64,000 bases of DNA, from contig JAUKUA010000003.1 of assembly GCA_030549175.1 (NCBI GenBank), forward strand, positions 310,001-374,000. The letters are read 5' to 3'. Made by a program: the position numbers and the translations under genes. The DNA comes from Lasiosphaeris hirsuta (lineage: Eukaryota; Ascomycota; Sordariomycetes; Sordariales; Lasiosphaeriaceae). The notes below the pieces were generated by a model. That model was given only the letters and a program-made list of their open reading frames with translations. It made no database searches and was not told the DNA's origin. This document shows positions 43,686-55,759 of this stretch, piece after piece (within the stretch, counting starts at the first letter, position 1; the number at the start of each line of letters is the position of its first letter).

Positions 43686-45758
43686 TCACACGCCGCTCCC
43701 CCGTCTCCCAAGCTCCCCACCCTCGGCCGCCATCTTGTCCATCTTCTTCCGCTCCAGGCGCGCCATCCTCTCGGCCCTCCACCGCTCGCCATACACCCAC
43801 TCGAGCCACAGCAACGGCGACAAGACGACGGTCAACCCGGCAAACATAAGAAACGTAAACCCCGCCCCAATCGCGTTGATGATGAACTGCACCACAGCCA
43901 CGCCGGCCGCGCCCACGCCGCACCGGATGAGGTTATTCACGGCCGTCGCGCTGGCGCTCGCGCCGGGGTACAAGTCCACCATGAGCGCGCTGTTCTGCGT
44001 GAAGATGGCAGTCGCGGTGGAGGCAATGACAAACTGCAGCACCAGCGGCACCGCCATCCCCTTCTTCCCCTCCAGCACCGGACTCGTGACCGCAAACCCG
44101 TACCCCCCGACGGCCAGCACAAACGCGACCACCAGCCCCCACGACGACCGCAGCCTCGCGCGCGAGACGGGGAAGTCGTCGGCCAGCCGCTTACGGTCGA
44201 GGGGGACGTCGGCGGGGAGGCCGTGGGCGGCGCGGTAGGCCGTCTCGACGACGACGTAGTCGCGGTCGAGGAGCTTACCGGTGAGGAAGGACCCGGCGAC
44301 GCAGGCGAAGCCGTTGGGCAGGAAGACGAGGCCGACCTGCAGGTTGGTCAGGCCGAAGCGGGGCTGGAAGATGGCCGTGGTGGACGAGGTGACCATGCTC
44401 CAGATGGTGTAGACGACGGCGCCAAAGGCGAGCGTGGTGGCCACGTCCTTTTCCAAGAGGAAGCGCAGCGGCGAGAGTACCGTTGCCAGCGTGATCCGGG
44501 GCGGAGGCGGCGGCGGCGGTGGGGAGGGGTGCCAGTAGGGTTCTAGGGAACGGGAGAAGATGGGCCGGTTGACGCCGTGCAGGGGCGCCGTGCCGCTACC
44601 GGCGATGCGCCGCAGGGTCTCGGGGAGGAAGAGGAGGATGAGGACGAGGGCGGTTGAGCCGAGGAGGAAGAGGAACCAGAAGATGGCGTGGTAGCCAAAG
44701 TACTCGGTGATGATACCGCCGATGACGGGGCCGATGGACTGGCCCATCATTCGGACTGCGAGGTCAGCAATGACTCTGGGCTGCGACGTAAAGGTAACCG
44801 GTTGTTGAACTTACTGCCGCCAAAACTTCCCATAAACCCGCCGCGTTCCTTGGCGGTTGTGATGTCGCCAATGACACCGGCACCTGAAGCCGTCAGCACA
44901 GGTCAGGGGGTTGCATGGGACACCGGGAACAACGCACCGACAGAGATGGTAGCTGCGCTGCCCGCAGCTTGAACAGCCCGGAAGACCATCAAGGTCGTAA
45001 AGTCCCTACTAAACGCGAGCCCGACATTGGCGAGCAAGTAAACGGTAAATGTCCCAATGAATGTGATTCTGCGTCCTCGTGTGTCGCTCAGGGGCCCCCA
45101 GAAGGACGGCGCCAGCCCCTGGACCGCCATGTAGACGGTCACGGTGAGGGATACGAGGGCGATGTCTGTCTTGATGTCCTGAATGGGAAGGATTGTCAAC
45201 AGCTCATCAGGGCTCATCGGGTTATTGGGGTGGCGTGGAACGTACCTCGGCGATGGCGCCCAAGGCAGGGAAGTAGATGTTGCTCGATAGGGGCGAAAAC
45301 AGTCCGGCCAAAGATACAATGATTACCAGCTGCCATTTCTTTCTCCTCGTGAATACATGGTATGGCGCTTCGCATGTTGTCGCATCCTGGTTCTGGATCG
45401 TGATATCCGACTTCTCGTTGCAGCCAATGGTTGAAGCGTCTGTGATATCGCCCTCCCCGTCGATATCGTGTTCTTTTTGGCTCGCGACTTGACTGTGTCT
45501 TCTGCCGTGTACTCCTCTGGGGTGGAAGAGCCCGTGAATGCGCCCAAGTCTGCAATTCCAGTCACGGGAGGTGCCTCTGGATTTGTAAGCACCACCCTGT
45601 ACGTCTTCAATATCGTGCCATGGTGTTTGTTCGGAAGGCACAGCCCCTAGGGTAGCCGCTCTCTTCAGCTCACCCTTGTCACTGGTGTCTCGATGGGCGA
45701 TCGGCGGACTGGTAATGTCGATGCTTGTGGATCGCTGCCTTGGTGTGTGTGATCCCAT
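43686..45758 (-). CDS. MFS drug/polyamine:H+ antiporter (DHA1, Qdr/Tpo-like)
   Basis: Four exons, 45758-45246, 45178-44938, 44883-44815 and 44755-43686, join in frame to 630 residues. A hydrophilic N-terminus of about 140 residues precedes the first membrane helix (WQLVIIVSLAGLFSPLSSNIYFPAL). Next come DIALVSLTVTVYMAVQGLAP, the loop motif GPLSDTRGRR (MFS motif A), RAVQAAGSAA, GDITTAKERGGFMG, and GQSIGPVIGGII, which is the antiporter motif C region. A proline run (PSPPPPPPPPR) sits in the central cytosolic loop. These are hallmarks of the 12-helix DHA1 family, which exports drugs, polyamines or metabolites at the plasma membrane. The substrate is unknown. Its neighbours are decayed, so any cluster link is weak. 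Confidence 0.88.
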
Positions 45759-48122
45759 GTTGTTTTACTCAGCTGCTCCTTCAATCCAATACTCGTGACT
45801 TGATCGAAGAGAAGACGCGCAAAGGAGTGTAGTGTCGTGAAGTGCCCAAGCTTGAACGAATGTGGATGTCACACTGAATTATATGCGACGTTCGAGGCCG
45901 TTGGGCCCAGACAAAATATTGGAGATGGGACGAGGATACCAGCCTCCGGACGTAACGAGAAACGAGGCACTAACGTCTCAGCTCTAGACTTGGGAATGGG
46001 AAGGAGGGGACAACCGGGTGTTATGGTCGCGGCCGACAACATGGTTCTCGGCCACAGCCATAAGAAAGCACGCGGGGTTACCCTGATGACGCGAATGTAT
46101 TTCAGCGCCATAGCGAGAGGCTGCGGAGCCAGATGGGTGTGTAGGAGGGAGAGACAGAGGTTCAGTCCGAAATGAGAGATCCACAGGATATCACAGCGCG
46201 CCTTGGCCTGGTAGACCAGCAATTACGGCATGTCTGCCCACATTCGCCCCGCGGGATAGACCTACCCCCGCAGAGGGTCTAGGGTCCCGGAGCCAGACAT
46301 GGGTTTGACAGGTGCCGTGTTGGCGGGACCAAGTGACGGGTGCGGGAACGGGGGACAGTGCAGACCGTCCTTGCCGAGTAACGGCCGTTAGTGAGCTGCT
46401 TTGGTGAGAATCGTAGCACGTTGACTTGTAAAGCGTTGCGCCTCAAGTGCTTTCGATGGAAGCCTAGACAAGGAGAGAAAAGACCCAGGGACGAAGCCCT
46501 GAGCTAGTTCGTTGACGGACGGGAGGGGTACGCCATCGAGCCAAACGACGACTCGAATACGCCCGTAACCAGTTGAGTCACCACGACTGCTTTGATCACG
46601 TAGACAATCCACCTCGCCAGCGTTGCGACAGTAGCGAGGTTCTAGTCGACATCTAGAGCAAGACCAAGCTGAGCAGTGCAGTAGGCTCGTGAGAGAGGCA
46701 GATCGTCGTCTTGGCTGCCTTAGGGGCGGCATAGATTGGATCATTCCGCAAATCATGGTAAGCAATGGCAGCTCTTAAAGGCTGCAGCTCTGTTTTCAAG
46801 ACCCCAAATACCGCTCCGTGAGTAGCAGAAGCAGCCTGGCAGCAACGTCGAGACTGGAAGGATTCAAGAGCAAATAGCGTGAATTTTCTGCGGTCTTGTC
46901 AAATCTAAAGGCTGAAGTTGATCTGCGATCGACCCTGGTCTTGGCTTCGCGTCTATTCAGGGGGCAACGTTGGCCGTTGTAACGGCTCGTGCGGGTGGCT
47001 TGGGCATCCCGGGAGCCCAAACGATCTTGAACCTTGGCAAAAAGCTCGATCTTGCCATTTTGACAGTATGCCTCGTGACACCGTAGAGGTCTTGGGCAAG
47101 CTCTGGCTGGAAAGATGTTGGTGTTGATATTAGCGCCTGATATCGGCTTCGGCTCTTCCCATATCGTAATGGAATCGAATGTGGTGACACTTACTCGGCC
47201 AGCACTGAACACCTTGACATCTGAGGGGTGTTCAAAATAGAAGCACCCTGTCCGGAAAACCCCGACTGTCAAACCTTATGGAGGGCTAATCCGCGTGGGC
47301 GATCTGCCACACCACGTCAGCTCAATCTTGATTCATGACAAACAGCGGGGTCCAGCAATCGCCCCAGAACCCTTCAAGACCCTGAAACGACACCTAGAGT
47401 TCATCGCCGTCACGGTTCTTTGGCATCGCCCACCTTTTGGTTCGAATTTCGAGAAAAGCTTGCCTTTCTCAGATCGACTCTGCTCGCCTTTCCGCTGCCT
47501 AGTTCCAGCACGTGTCTTGCCGAGTTGTTGCTAAGCGGAAGCGAGAGTCAGCAAAATTAACAACAAGCCAAGTGAAGATCATGAATGAAGAAAATAGGAA
47601 GTGGGGTGCGGAAGATGATGTGCAGAGGAAACGTCATTTGAGTCGATGGCAAAGAAATGTGGCAGTCTGCGACATAAGGCCAGCCAAAACCAAGAACACA
47701 GGAATCACCGAGTGGGTGGCTGCAACTGTCTCTTTCGGACGTCTGAGGTGCACATTTACCGGTCCGTAGATCGCTACTTCCGAGTGGGGCCGGGTAGGAC
47801 CGAGGCTGAGACAGATACCGGACCGACCCACAATTCTTGTGCCGGAAGCCGATTCCCTTGCTGGAAGCGGATACCTTCGGCGCCCCAACAACAGCATTTC
47901 GCTCACTTCAAAAGGGAATGTGATGTAAACGCTGCCTGACAACGGCCGGCAAGGTATAAAAATGCTTTGACGAGCTATATCCCAACAGCTGCCTGATAAC
48001 CCTCTATGGTATAGTGTATCCGTGTGAACCCAATCTTCTGTCCGCAACCGCGTCTAATGCAACGCCCGGCAGGCCATGGCAAAAACTTACATTGCAAAGC
48101 GAGCGACAAATGTCGCATCCCG
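45759..48122. other. Intergenic, no gene supported
   Basis: 2.4 kb between the MFS gene promoter and the mitochondrial protein gene. Frames up to 158 codons occur (46796-47272 minus) but show no family signature, signal peptide or membrane helix. No terminal repeats were noticed. Confidence 0.4.
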
Positions 48123-49464
48123 TCACCTAAGCGGTACCTGCCTCTTGTACTGTAGCCTCCGTAGGGGCAGCCGTATGCTGGATTCGTCAAAGCCCCTAGT
48201 CTTGGGGTTGTACCAGGCGAACACGTCGATTACAACCCACGCCGTCGGCGTTTCGAGTTCGACAAGGCCCGAGACGGCGATGCAGCCGCGCGGCGCGTCA
48301 GGTAATTGCTTCTGCCAAGTGTTGCGAAGAGAGTCGGCAAAGGCTTGCCAAGGGCCGTGGCCCACAATGTTCTTTATCTTGTTGGCACTCCAAAGCCCCG
48401 GCTCCGTCGCTTGCGTATCCGCGCTTCCGCTGGCCGCTTTGCGCGGGGAGACTGACGTGTTTAGTGGGGCGGCCCCTGGAGTCGCCGTTCTAGGGTCGCC
48501 GACTTCGTCGGGCCGCTTCGTAGCTTGTTGCCGCATACGCTCAACTGCTTTTTGTAGTTGGGTACTTTGTGTTGGGCGTGAGGTTTGTTTTGGGGCGCTG
48601 GGGTTTATGGGGCCGCCCCGCGGGCTTGGTTCTTGGACTGGGAAGCCAAGGTACCTCGCGACATCTGTTGTTTTTTGCCGCACGACGGCTTTGCAGACCG
48701 ACCACACGGAGACTGCCGCAGGCATGGGCCATACTATCCTGTTCATCATCTTGGCTGTCGATGCCTCCACAGGCATAGCAGCCCACTTAAGGCCGTCTTC
48801 CGTGATATGGACGCTAGGTTGACGTCAGCGTGGGCACGTCACAGACAAGGCGGGATATACGTACCCAATTAGTCCGTATACCGGTGGCGCAAGAAACGGG
48901 TAGTCGAGATCAATCCAAAACCTCCTAATCGTCATGTCCTTCCCACACCATGCCACCAATGTATTGGATTGCTTTGCCCGTCCTAGCGTGAAGTTGGCGA
49001 GGTCCTCTGCAGACTATCAGCATTTGACCACACAGAGACACCTGGCTCCTTACGTCTAATCTTCTCCTGCAGGGGCTTGTCGTGGGCAACCTTGACGAAG
49101 CCTTTCCATTCGGGATCGCTTCCTGCGTATGGCTGTGGGGCTACAACCTGGGTCGCGAAGGGGCTCAAGCGGATGAAACTATCGTCAAAGTCGAGCTCGT
49201 CAAAGACACCGAATTCGTCCAAAAGTTTGTAACCAAAGTACGTGACAACGCCAGTAATCGCTATCGAGCTGCGGAAAAGAGTTAGCGAGATATGAGCAAG
49301 ATGCGCTGGTCCACGTACTGGATCCTCCTCCTGATATGGCTCTGCTTGCTCATCTTGACCCGGTGAAGAATAACGGCGTGCCCTTGCGGCCCTTGCGCAT
49401 TCACTGTTCGGGAGATTCGGGGTAAGCTGAAGGCGGACTTCAGCCCGCGGGCGAGGCGCGACAT
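48123..49464 (-). CDS. Predicted mitochondrial protein, conserved hypothetical
   Basis: Four exons, 49464-49319, 49268-49054, 49006-48865 and 48813-48123, with introns of 50, 47 and 51 nt, all in frame; 397 residues. The N-terminus (MSRLARGLKSAFSLPRISRT) is basic and amphipathic like a mitochondrial presequence. A single hydrophobic segment (SIAITGVVTYFGYKLL) follows the first splice, then an acidic stretch. A conserved-looking core follows (SDPEWKGFVKVAHDKPL, LVAWCGKDMTIRRFWIDLDYPF). The C-terminal half has a low-complexity linker and ends with AVSGLVELETPTAWVVIDVF. I do not recognise a named family; an inner-membrane or matrix location is inferred. The start is the first ATG of the spliced frame. 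Confidence 0.75.
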
Positions 49465-50059
49465 GGCGACGGGCGAGAGTGCGGTTCCGAGAGAGGAGCG
49501 AGGGCAGCGAACAATGACGGCGGCACGCCTTGGCGGCGGCCGAGGAAAGGAGGACGGGCCGATCAGAGGGCGTCGAGCACGAGAAAATAGGCGTCGCAGC
49601 GTTTGGCCAGGTGTCGATGTCGCAGGCGGGCGAATGCACTGAGATTGTCGAGAATGGCACAAGGCCAGGAAGTGGGGGAGAATATTTGCTAATCCACGAC
49701 GAAGCGACCTCGCGACGACGACGGCAAGTCGAGAGACGGCACCAGCGCCAGCGCCAGCGGGCAGTCATGATTCAAGGGCCACAGTGCGAGACGTGTTTCC
49801 ACTCAGGTGGCCGTGGAAGTGCTGACGTTTGCGCACGGTAGCGCACTGTGCACTGGGGCCCCACAGGCAGGCAGGCGACATGGGTGTGACCCACCGCCTA
49901 GGCCACTTGGGGGCTGCGTGCTTGATTGCGCAGCTTCGGCTTCGAATCGAAGAATCGTCAATCGCCCTCGTCAACAGAGCTCCATTCGATGCCCACTTGA
50001 TCAACCACGTCACTCCCGGCCACCACCATTCTAGCCGTGTTTCTGGCTGTCTGCTCGAG
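49465..50059. promoter_or_regulatory. Bidirectional promoter, mitochondrial protein / Vps3844
   Basis: 595 bp between divergent start codons, GC-rich, with no gene of its own. Long frames on both strands continue from the flanking exons without supporting features. Confidence 0.5.
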
Positions 50060-51377
50060 ATGAGGTTCAATGCTGGCGTCGCAGCCGCGGCCCTCTCCGG
50101 CCTGGCCATCGGGGCAACCGCCCAAAGCCCCCCTAAGACCGCGGATGTCTACCTCCTCCTCAGCAAAACCTACTGGAATGAAAAGCCGTGGCAACCCGCC
50201 GTGCCCAAAGAAGTCGCCCGTCACATCTTCCTGTCGAGGGCAAGTTGCCCAACAAAAAAACCACTTCCCTGCCCGTGCTGACCCCCTCAGGTATCGAGAT
50301 CTCGCTATGGCAGCGATCTGCGCGACATTCCCGACACGGTCGACATCGAGGACGCCGTAGAATACATTGCGAAATTCGGCAAGCAGGCAGATGGGCTCTT
50401 GATGGAGGGATGGCCCGAGAAAACCCCCTCGCAGCTTGTCATGATTCTGGAGGGCATCACTCCCGAGATGTCGGCCAAGATAGCGGAGGCGATGGACGGG
50501 GCCGGCATTTACCAAAGACCCGCATTCACCATTGCGGACCCCCCCTCGGCGAAGGCCAACGAGCGCTTGATAGAGAGCTTCCAAAACATGGGAGTTGCCC
50601 TCCAGACACAATGCCAGCTGCAAAATGCCGTCAACCCGTGGGATAGCAGCTGCTGGACCGGGCCGACGTCCATCGTCAAGTACGACCAAGATAAGGTTTG
50701 TCAGACTTCCAAACATTGGCCGGGATGATAATGCTCACATGAAACAGAACCCACTGGTTGGTCCCGGCCTTCTCTATAACTTAGACCGCATCGCCAAGTT
50801 CGTCCATGACGGCGACCTCGACGTCATGCTCGTCCTGATGCCCGAGTCGAGCCGCCGCTCCAAGCTCGACCACTGGAGCTCCGCCGCCGCCGGCTCCGCC
50901 CAGAACGACCTGCGCCGCCGCTCCAGCGACTCCGAGACCGTCATCGCGGACGACTTTGTCGGCATGCCGACCAAGACCCCGACGGCCAAGGCCGCCGCCG
51001 CGCCCAAGAAGCGCGCCCAGGCGATCCCGCAGTGCTTCGCGTCGGTCAGCGCGTGCATGACGACGACGGGCAACTGCTCGGGCCATGGCGAGTGCGTCAA
51101 CAAGTACAGCCAGAACGACCCAAAGAAGTGCTTCAGCTGCCGCTGCGAGAAGACGATCATCTCGCACGGCAACGAGACGGGCTCGCGCGGCCGCAAGACG
51201 CAGGCGTGGGGTGGCAGCACATGCCAGAAGGAGGACATTAGCGTGCCCTTCTGGATGCTCACCAGCTTGACCATTGTCCTCATTGGCGCCATCACATTTT
51301 GCATCGGTCTATTGTTTAGTGTTGGGGAGGAGAAGCTGCCTGGTGTTATTGGTGCTGGCGTTAGCCGGAACAAGTGA
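50060..51377 (+). CDS. Vps3844 / DUF3844 vacuolar sorting membrane protein
   Basis: Three exons, 50060-50239, 50291-50695 and 50748-51377; 404 residues. A signal peptide (MRFNAGVAAAALSGLAIGATAQ) begins the protein. The C-terminal DUF3844 region has a Cys-rich EGF-like part (QCFASVSACMTTTGNCSGHG, then CFSCRCEKT) followed by one membrane helix (FWMLTSLTIVLIGAITFCIGLL) and a short cytosolic tail. The family is annotated as vacuolar sorting protein Vps3844 and acts in the endomembrane system; the molecular role is poorly known. Intron 1 (50240-50290) uses a GC donor (GCAAGT) with a CAG acceptor; this is the only join that keeps the frame. Intron 2 is a normal GT-AG intron of 52 nt. Confidence 0.85.
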
Positions 51378-51719
51378 GAAGAGTAGGATGACGGACGGAA
51401 CACCAGAAGCTGTGCACTGGAAGCTGTAGGCGTGTCTGTTGGGAGATGTCCATGGATGAGTATGTGAGTATGTATAGGTATAAAAGACGGGCACTAAGTC
51501 CGGACTTCTGGCAGTTGTACCATATAGCTTGTGTTGCTACGGCGTCGGCATTGGTAGGCTAGCTCTCGGATAATGAGAGGTTAATTTCATTTGAACTCAA
51601 GACATGACGGAACTGCTCCAGTTGCTGTTCTAATTACGCCTACATTATATATACCACCATTCGGGGGGTCATGGGTATCTCCTACAGTCTATCTCAATCT
51701 CCAAACGCCATTCTAGTCA
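51378..51719. terminator. Convergent 3' region, Vps3844 / Ntr2
   Basis: 342 bp between two gene ends facing each other. It should hold both polyadenylation sites; AT-rich near 51560-51660. No specific signal was assigned. Confidence 0.4.
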
Positions 51720-53371
51720 TCAAGCCATCTCCTCGTCAACATCAAGCCGCTTAGTCGGCGTTCCGAAACTCTCTAGCCCTCTCTCCACAGGCAAATCACC
51801 CACAATGCCCGGAGGCAGTGGCCGCAGCGGCGACTGCGATACCAACTTGCTAATATCCGCCGCCGCACCGGCCGTGGCGCTGCTGCCCACCAGCGCTTGA
51901 TACTTGGCGCCGGCCTGGTTCAGGATCTCCTGGACCTCCTTTTCCCTAGCGAGAATCTCCTCCTTCTCGCGCTCCAGGTCCGCCATCCTCCCCCGCTTCT
52001 GCGTCACCTCGTCCTCGAGCCCCTGCACCAGCCGCTGCATCCGCTGCAGCACCTCGTCCATGTCCGGCAGGGGCTTCATCCGCGGGATCACACTGGCCCC
52101 GCCCTCGTCATTGTCCACGTCGTCATCGTCGTCACGGTGCAGCCCGTCCATGCCGGCCCGCCGCTGCGTCGACTCGTACGCGGCTCGCCGCTCTGCCTCG
52201 CTGTCGTCGCTCTCGGCGTCCCAGTTGGCTTCGGCTGCTTGGATCAGCTCCGCCATTTCCTGCCGGTGCCGCCGCGAGGCTTCACGTTCCGCCTTGTGGC
52301 CGAGCGCAAGTCCTCCGTCTTGTACGAACTCGTCGTAGCCCTCGCCGAGGTCCTCATCTTCGGCGATGAGCCGCGACTCGGGCTTTTTCGACTTGAACTG
52401 CAGCGTGATGCGGTTGGGCTCGCGTTCTTCCGAGTCTGAGGAGCCGTCGAGCGGGATGAAGTCGGCGGCTTCCTGGGCCAGACGCGCCCGCCGCTCTTTG
52501 CGCTCGCGGATTTCAGTTTCCGAGAGGATGTTGGCCACGGCCGGGGGGCGTGATGCGGCGAGGGCCTGGGCCGAGGGGGAGCCCTGCCTGAGATCTTGGG
52601 ATTGCACGACCAGGGCGCCGTCCAGCTCAGACGGGTCGAGGTCCATAGCTTCGCCATCATCGGGGGCGGTGCGGATGTTTTGGGGCGTGTTGGGGGTCGA
52701 GCTTTGGAGCTCCTCCAGGTATTCCCTGCTGTACCGCGGCCGCTCCTCCTCGCTGCCGAATGCGCCGAAGCGCGTGGGCAGGTTGGTGAGGTTCTGGAGG
52801 GAGGCGGATTTGCGGAGTGCGTTATTTTCGAGTGCTCGTTTCCCCAGCGTCCTCTTTGGCGTGACTACTTCGACGGCAGCGCCTTCTCCGTCGTCTGCTG
52901 CGAGTTCGGACGGGCCAAAGGAGAGGCGGGATGCGGCGGAACCGCGCTTCTTCTGCTTTGTCGAGCCCGAGCGGCTGAGGGCGGGGCGAACCACGACGGG
53001 TGCGCCGGCCTCCTCGTCGTCGCCGCCGCCAGAGGTTGCGGCTGTGTCCTTGGCCAGCGATGCGCCGCCGTCGCCAATGTGGATGCTGTCTTCATCGTTG
53101 AAGTTTATGCTCTTTCGGAGGGAGGAAGACTTGGCGGGCTTGCTGCGGCCGAACTTGATGGGTCCCTGGGGTACTGGTACTGTGGGCAGCGCATCAGCTT
53201 GCTTGCTCTTTTGTTCACATCAGCAAAGAGGGCGACAGATGCTGGGGCGCAAGCTGCGATGGACTCACCGTCTTTTTTGCTGTCGTCGCCGATCAGCAGG
53301 GCGTCTGTATCGTCATCGTCGTCGAGAGTCTGGATGACACGCGCCTTGCGCTTGGCTGCGAAAGAGCTCAT
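51720..53371 (-). CDS. Ntr2-like spliceosome disassembly factor
   Basis: Two exons, 53371-53269 and 53179-51720, with an 89-nt intron; 520 residues. The acidic N-terminus (TLDDDDDTDALLIGDD) is followed by KFGRSKPAKSSSLRKS, then YSREYLEELQSSTPNTP near 190, PPAVANILSETEIRERKERRARLAQ and ADFIPLDGSSDSEE. This order marks the Ntr2/GCFC2-related N-terminal domain. A charged middle and a coiled coil (DEVLQRMQRLVQGLEDEVTQ) complete it. In yeast Ntr2 works with Ntr1 and Prp43 to take apart spent spliceosomes in the nucleus; the same role here is inferred. It is head to head with the SmG gene across 276 bp, so the two splicing genes may be expressed together. Confidence 0.8.
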
Positions 53372-53647
53372 TCTCGTGTGCCGGGCGAATTGTCCTTTCC
53401 AAAGTCGGTGAGCTGCCAGTCGCCAAAAAGCCAAAAATTCCCCTGAACTTCCCCATGCAGGAACATGCGAGCCTTATCTTATCAGCGCTGCTCTCCTCCA
53501 CCCACGTGACACCACCGCCCAATCAATTCCCCCGCTGAAATTTCGACACCCGGTCTTTGGCCGCGCCGCGCCTCGCCAGTGCCAGTGCCAGTGCCGTTAC
53601 CTACACCAGAACTCGGACTCCAGCCGCGCTTGCGAACCAGCGACACG
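53372..53647. promoter_or_regulatory. Bidirectional promoter, Ntr2 / SmG
   Basis: 276 bp between the two divergent ATGs, GC-rich, with a short GCCAGT tandem near 53575-53595. It must contain both transcription starts; no TATA box was seen. Confidence 0.6.
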
Positions 53648-54119
53648 ATGGCGCCCGCACAACCAGAGCTCAAGAAAGTGAGTGATTGCTTGCCAGATGA
53701 TTCCTCAACGCCTGCCTGAGTCTTCCAACGCTGCAGCTTCACCCGTCGCCCCTCGTTCGCCTGGACAGGCCAAGCTAACTGCGCCCAAACAGTACCTCGA
53801 CAAGAGGTTGTTCGTCCAGCTAAATGGCAGCCGCAAGGTCATTGGCGTCCTCCGCGGATACGACGTGGGTTCTCCATCGACTCCTATCCCACGATCCATT
53901 CGCTAACAGCCCCACAACAGGTGTTCTTGAACATTGTCTTGGACGACGCGGTCGAGGAGAAGGATGGCGGCGAGAAGGTCAAGCTCGGCATGGTGGTATG
54001 AATCAACGTTCCCGCAGTTCCGAGAGGATGCTAACAGTCTACAGGTAATCCGCGGCAACTCGGTTGTCATGCTGGAGGCCCTCGAGAGAATCGGCGGCGA
54101 CGACAGGCAACGAGGCTAG
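53648..54119 (+). CDS. Small nuclear ribonucleoprotein SmG
   Basis: Four short exons, 53648-53677, 53793-53864, 53921-53995 and 54045-54119, encode 83 residues. The spliced product carries the complete Sm fold. Sm1 is YLDKRLFVQLNGSRKVIGVL, with RGYDVFLNIVLDDAVEE continuing it. Sm2 is VIRGNSVVMLEALE. The LNGSRKV and IRGNSV signatures identify SmG rather than another Sm or LSm protein. SmG is one of seven subunits of the ring around U1, U2, U4 and U5 snRNAs. Three introns in an 83-codon gene are dense but usual for fungal Sm genes; all joins fall between codons. Confidence 0.95.
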
Positions 54120-54316
54120 TTGTTCGGGGTATCCAGGGGACCTTGAACGACGGCTACCATGGCTATGGGAAACAACGGGGGTCTATGTCCTATGCATTTT
54201 CTATATCTGATGTCACGGGAAACGGGTTTGGTACGGCGTTCATCCCGGACATGTCACTGGGCTGAAAGATACAGGGGGCAACAAGGGCGTTGTCGAAAGA
54301 TACCCGAAATGACAAG

Positions 54317-54850
54317 CTACCTTTTATCAGCCCAGACTTTCTCATCAAAGCCGTCAACCATACGACTCCCATACCCCGCCACCCAGCCCCGTATCCCGCC
54401 AGCCATCACCTGCGCCTGGAGATCCCCGCCGACCTCGTTGACATAATCCTGCATCCAGGCAGCACACCGCGGGCCTCGACCGTTGGATTGGCCTGCCATC
54501 AGGAACGGGTAGCCATGTCAGCAGTAGCTCAGCAATTCGACTCAGAAAGCATACTCACCACAATAAAATATCACTTTCTTGATGCCCGCCTGCTTGCACA
54601 GGTCGTACAGGATCTGCCGCGTCGGGTAGAAGCTGTGCGCGGGGAGGTTGAGGGACGAGGTGACGGTGCCGCCCGTACAGTCGGTCCGCCGCGCGTCGAC
54701 AAGCAGGAAGTCACGCGGTGCGTCGGCCCCCCCGAGGCGCGCTCTTTCTGTGAGCAAGCTGAGGACTGCCTCGGCCGAGATCTTCTCTGCTACCGACTGC
54801 GGCTCGGGGAAGGCGGTCCACCACGGTGTGCCGTCCTCGCGGGTTGCCAT
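54317..54850 (-). CDS. Rhodanese/Cdc25-like phosphatase or arsenate reductase
   Basis: Two exons, 54850-54559 and 54492-54317, give 155 residues; an ATG at 54883 would add 11. Exon 1 has FLLVDARRTDCTGGTVTSSLNLP, a Rhodanese strand-loop, and ends in IFYC. The intron (66 nt) splits the active-site loop: C97 then GQSNGR gives the C-x5-R motif shared by Cdc25 phosphatases and fungal Acr2-type arsenate reductases. A rhodanese proper would carry a shorter C-x4 loop. Exon 2 adds AAWMQDYVNEVGG and AGGIRGWVAGY, the closing part of the fold. Size and layout match yeast Ych1/fission yeast Ibp1. Substrate not determinable from sequence. Convergent with SmG, 197 bp apart. Confidence 0.82.
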
Positions 54851-54883
54851 TTTCAGGCAGTGTTCGTGCACGTGAACCGTCAT

Positions 54884-55759
54884 TGTGTATTGTGCTGGTG
54901 CGAAGTAGTGATGTGAGCTTGGTAGTTTTGCAAAGTTTTTTATTTGATCGTCAGTACAGACCTTGTGTCCCACCTGTTGTCATATGGTAAGTCGGTCCCC
55001 GCAGCTACGCCCAACTTTGATGCTGCTACGCCCGAACGCTATGAAAGGGTGTTCCCTGACGATGGGGAGGACACATGATAAGTGCACCACCTTAGATTTG
55101 GCTCCGGTGGATTGCACCGCCCGGGAACGCGCAGCCTGCTCACCCCCGAAGTGCAACTAGAGGTGACGCGGAAGCGGGATGAGCCTCACATCAACCCGAA
55201 TGGACACCTTCCTCTCCCCCCCCCCGCAGGAATAAATGAGTGGGTTTGCATTTCATGGGTTTATCCAAATTCAACATGTGCTTCCCAGACCACATTTAAC
55301 CGAAAACCATGTGCACGCATAGCTTCCGTCCAACAGCACAGCTGTTTTCCATCTCTCCATGCCCGACAGTCAAGTACAATACGTTTAATATGAGGTAGCA
55401 TCTTGATAGTACATGTTTACTCAAAGGGTGCCTAGGTATATCTCGTTGCTTGGGTAGAGCCTCGGCGAGAACACCCCTTTTCAACCGCGGTGTTGACGTC
55501 CTGTGTTTTAGCGCCCACCACAGCTCCCACTCAGGTGGCAAAGGCAATTCCGAGCCCCGAGCCCCCACCTTTTCGCCGTCACCAAGCACAAATGGCAAAG
55601 ATACAACCCCTTCTGTCAAAACTGTGCCACCTCAAGTATCAATCGATAGGCATTGCCACATGGATGATATCTAGGTAGTGAAGCAAATGGAACCTCACAG
55701 GCCTGAGAGAACCGTCAAACATAAAAGTATGGCCAAGACATGACAAAAAAAATATATCT
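54884..55759. other. Intergenic, no gene seen
   Basis: Upstream region of the Rhodanese-like gene. A C-rich patch lies near 55217. No supported frame was found. Confidence 0.4.

Noticed and set aside
43677..44546. 289-codon plus-strand frame opposite the MFS gene
   Set aside because: Arg/His/Pro-rich antisense translation with no recognisable feature.
46796..47272. 158-codon minus-strand frame
   Set aside because: No homology-like motif, no signal peptide, no splice partner.
51897..53337. Long plus-strand frames opposite Ntr2
   Set aside because: GC-rich third positions leave the opposite strand open; no family feature, while the minus strand gives Ntr2.
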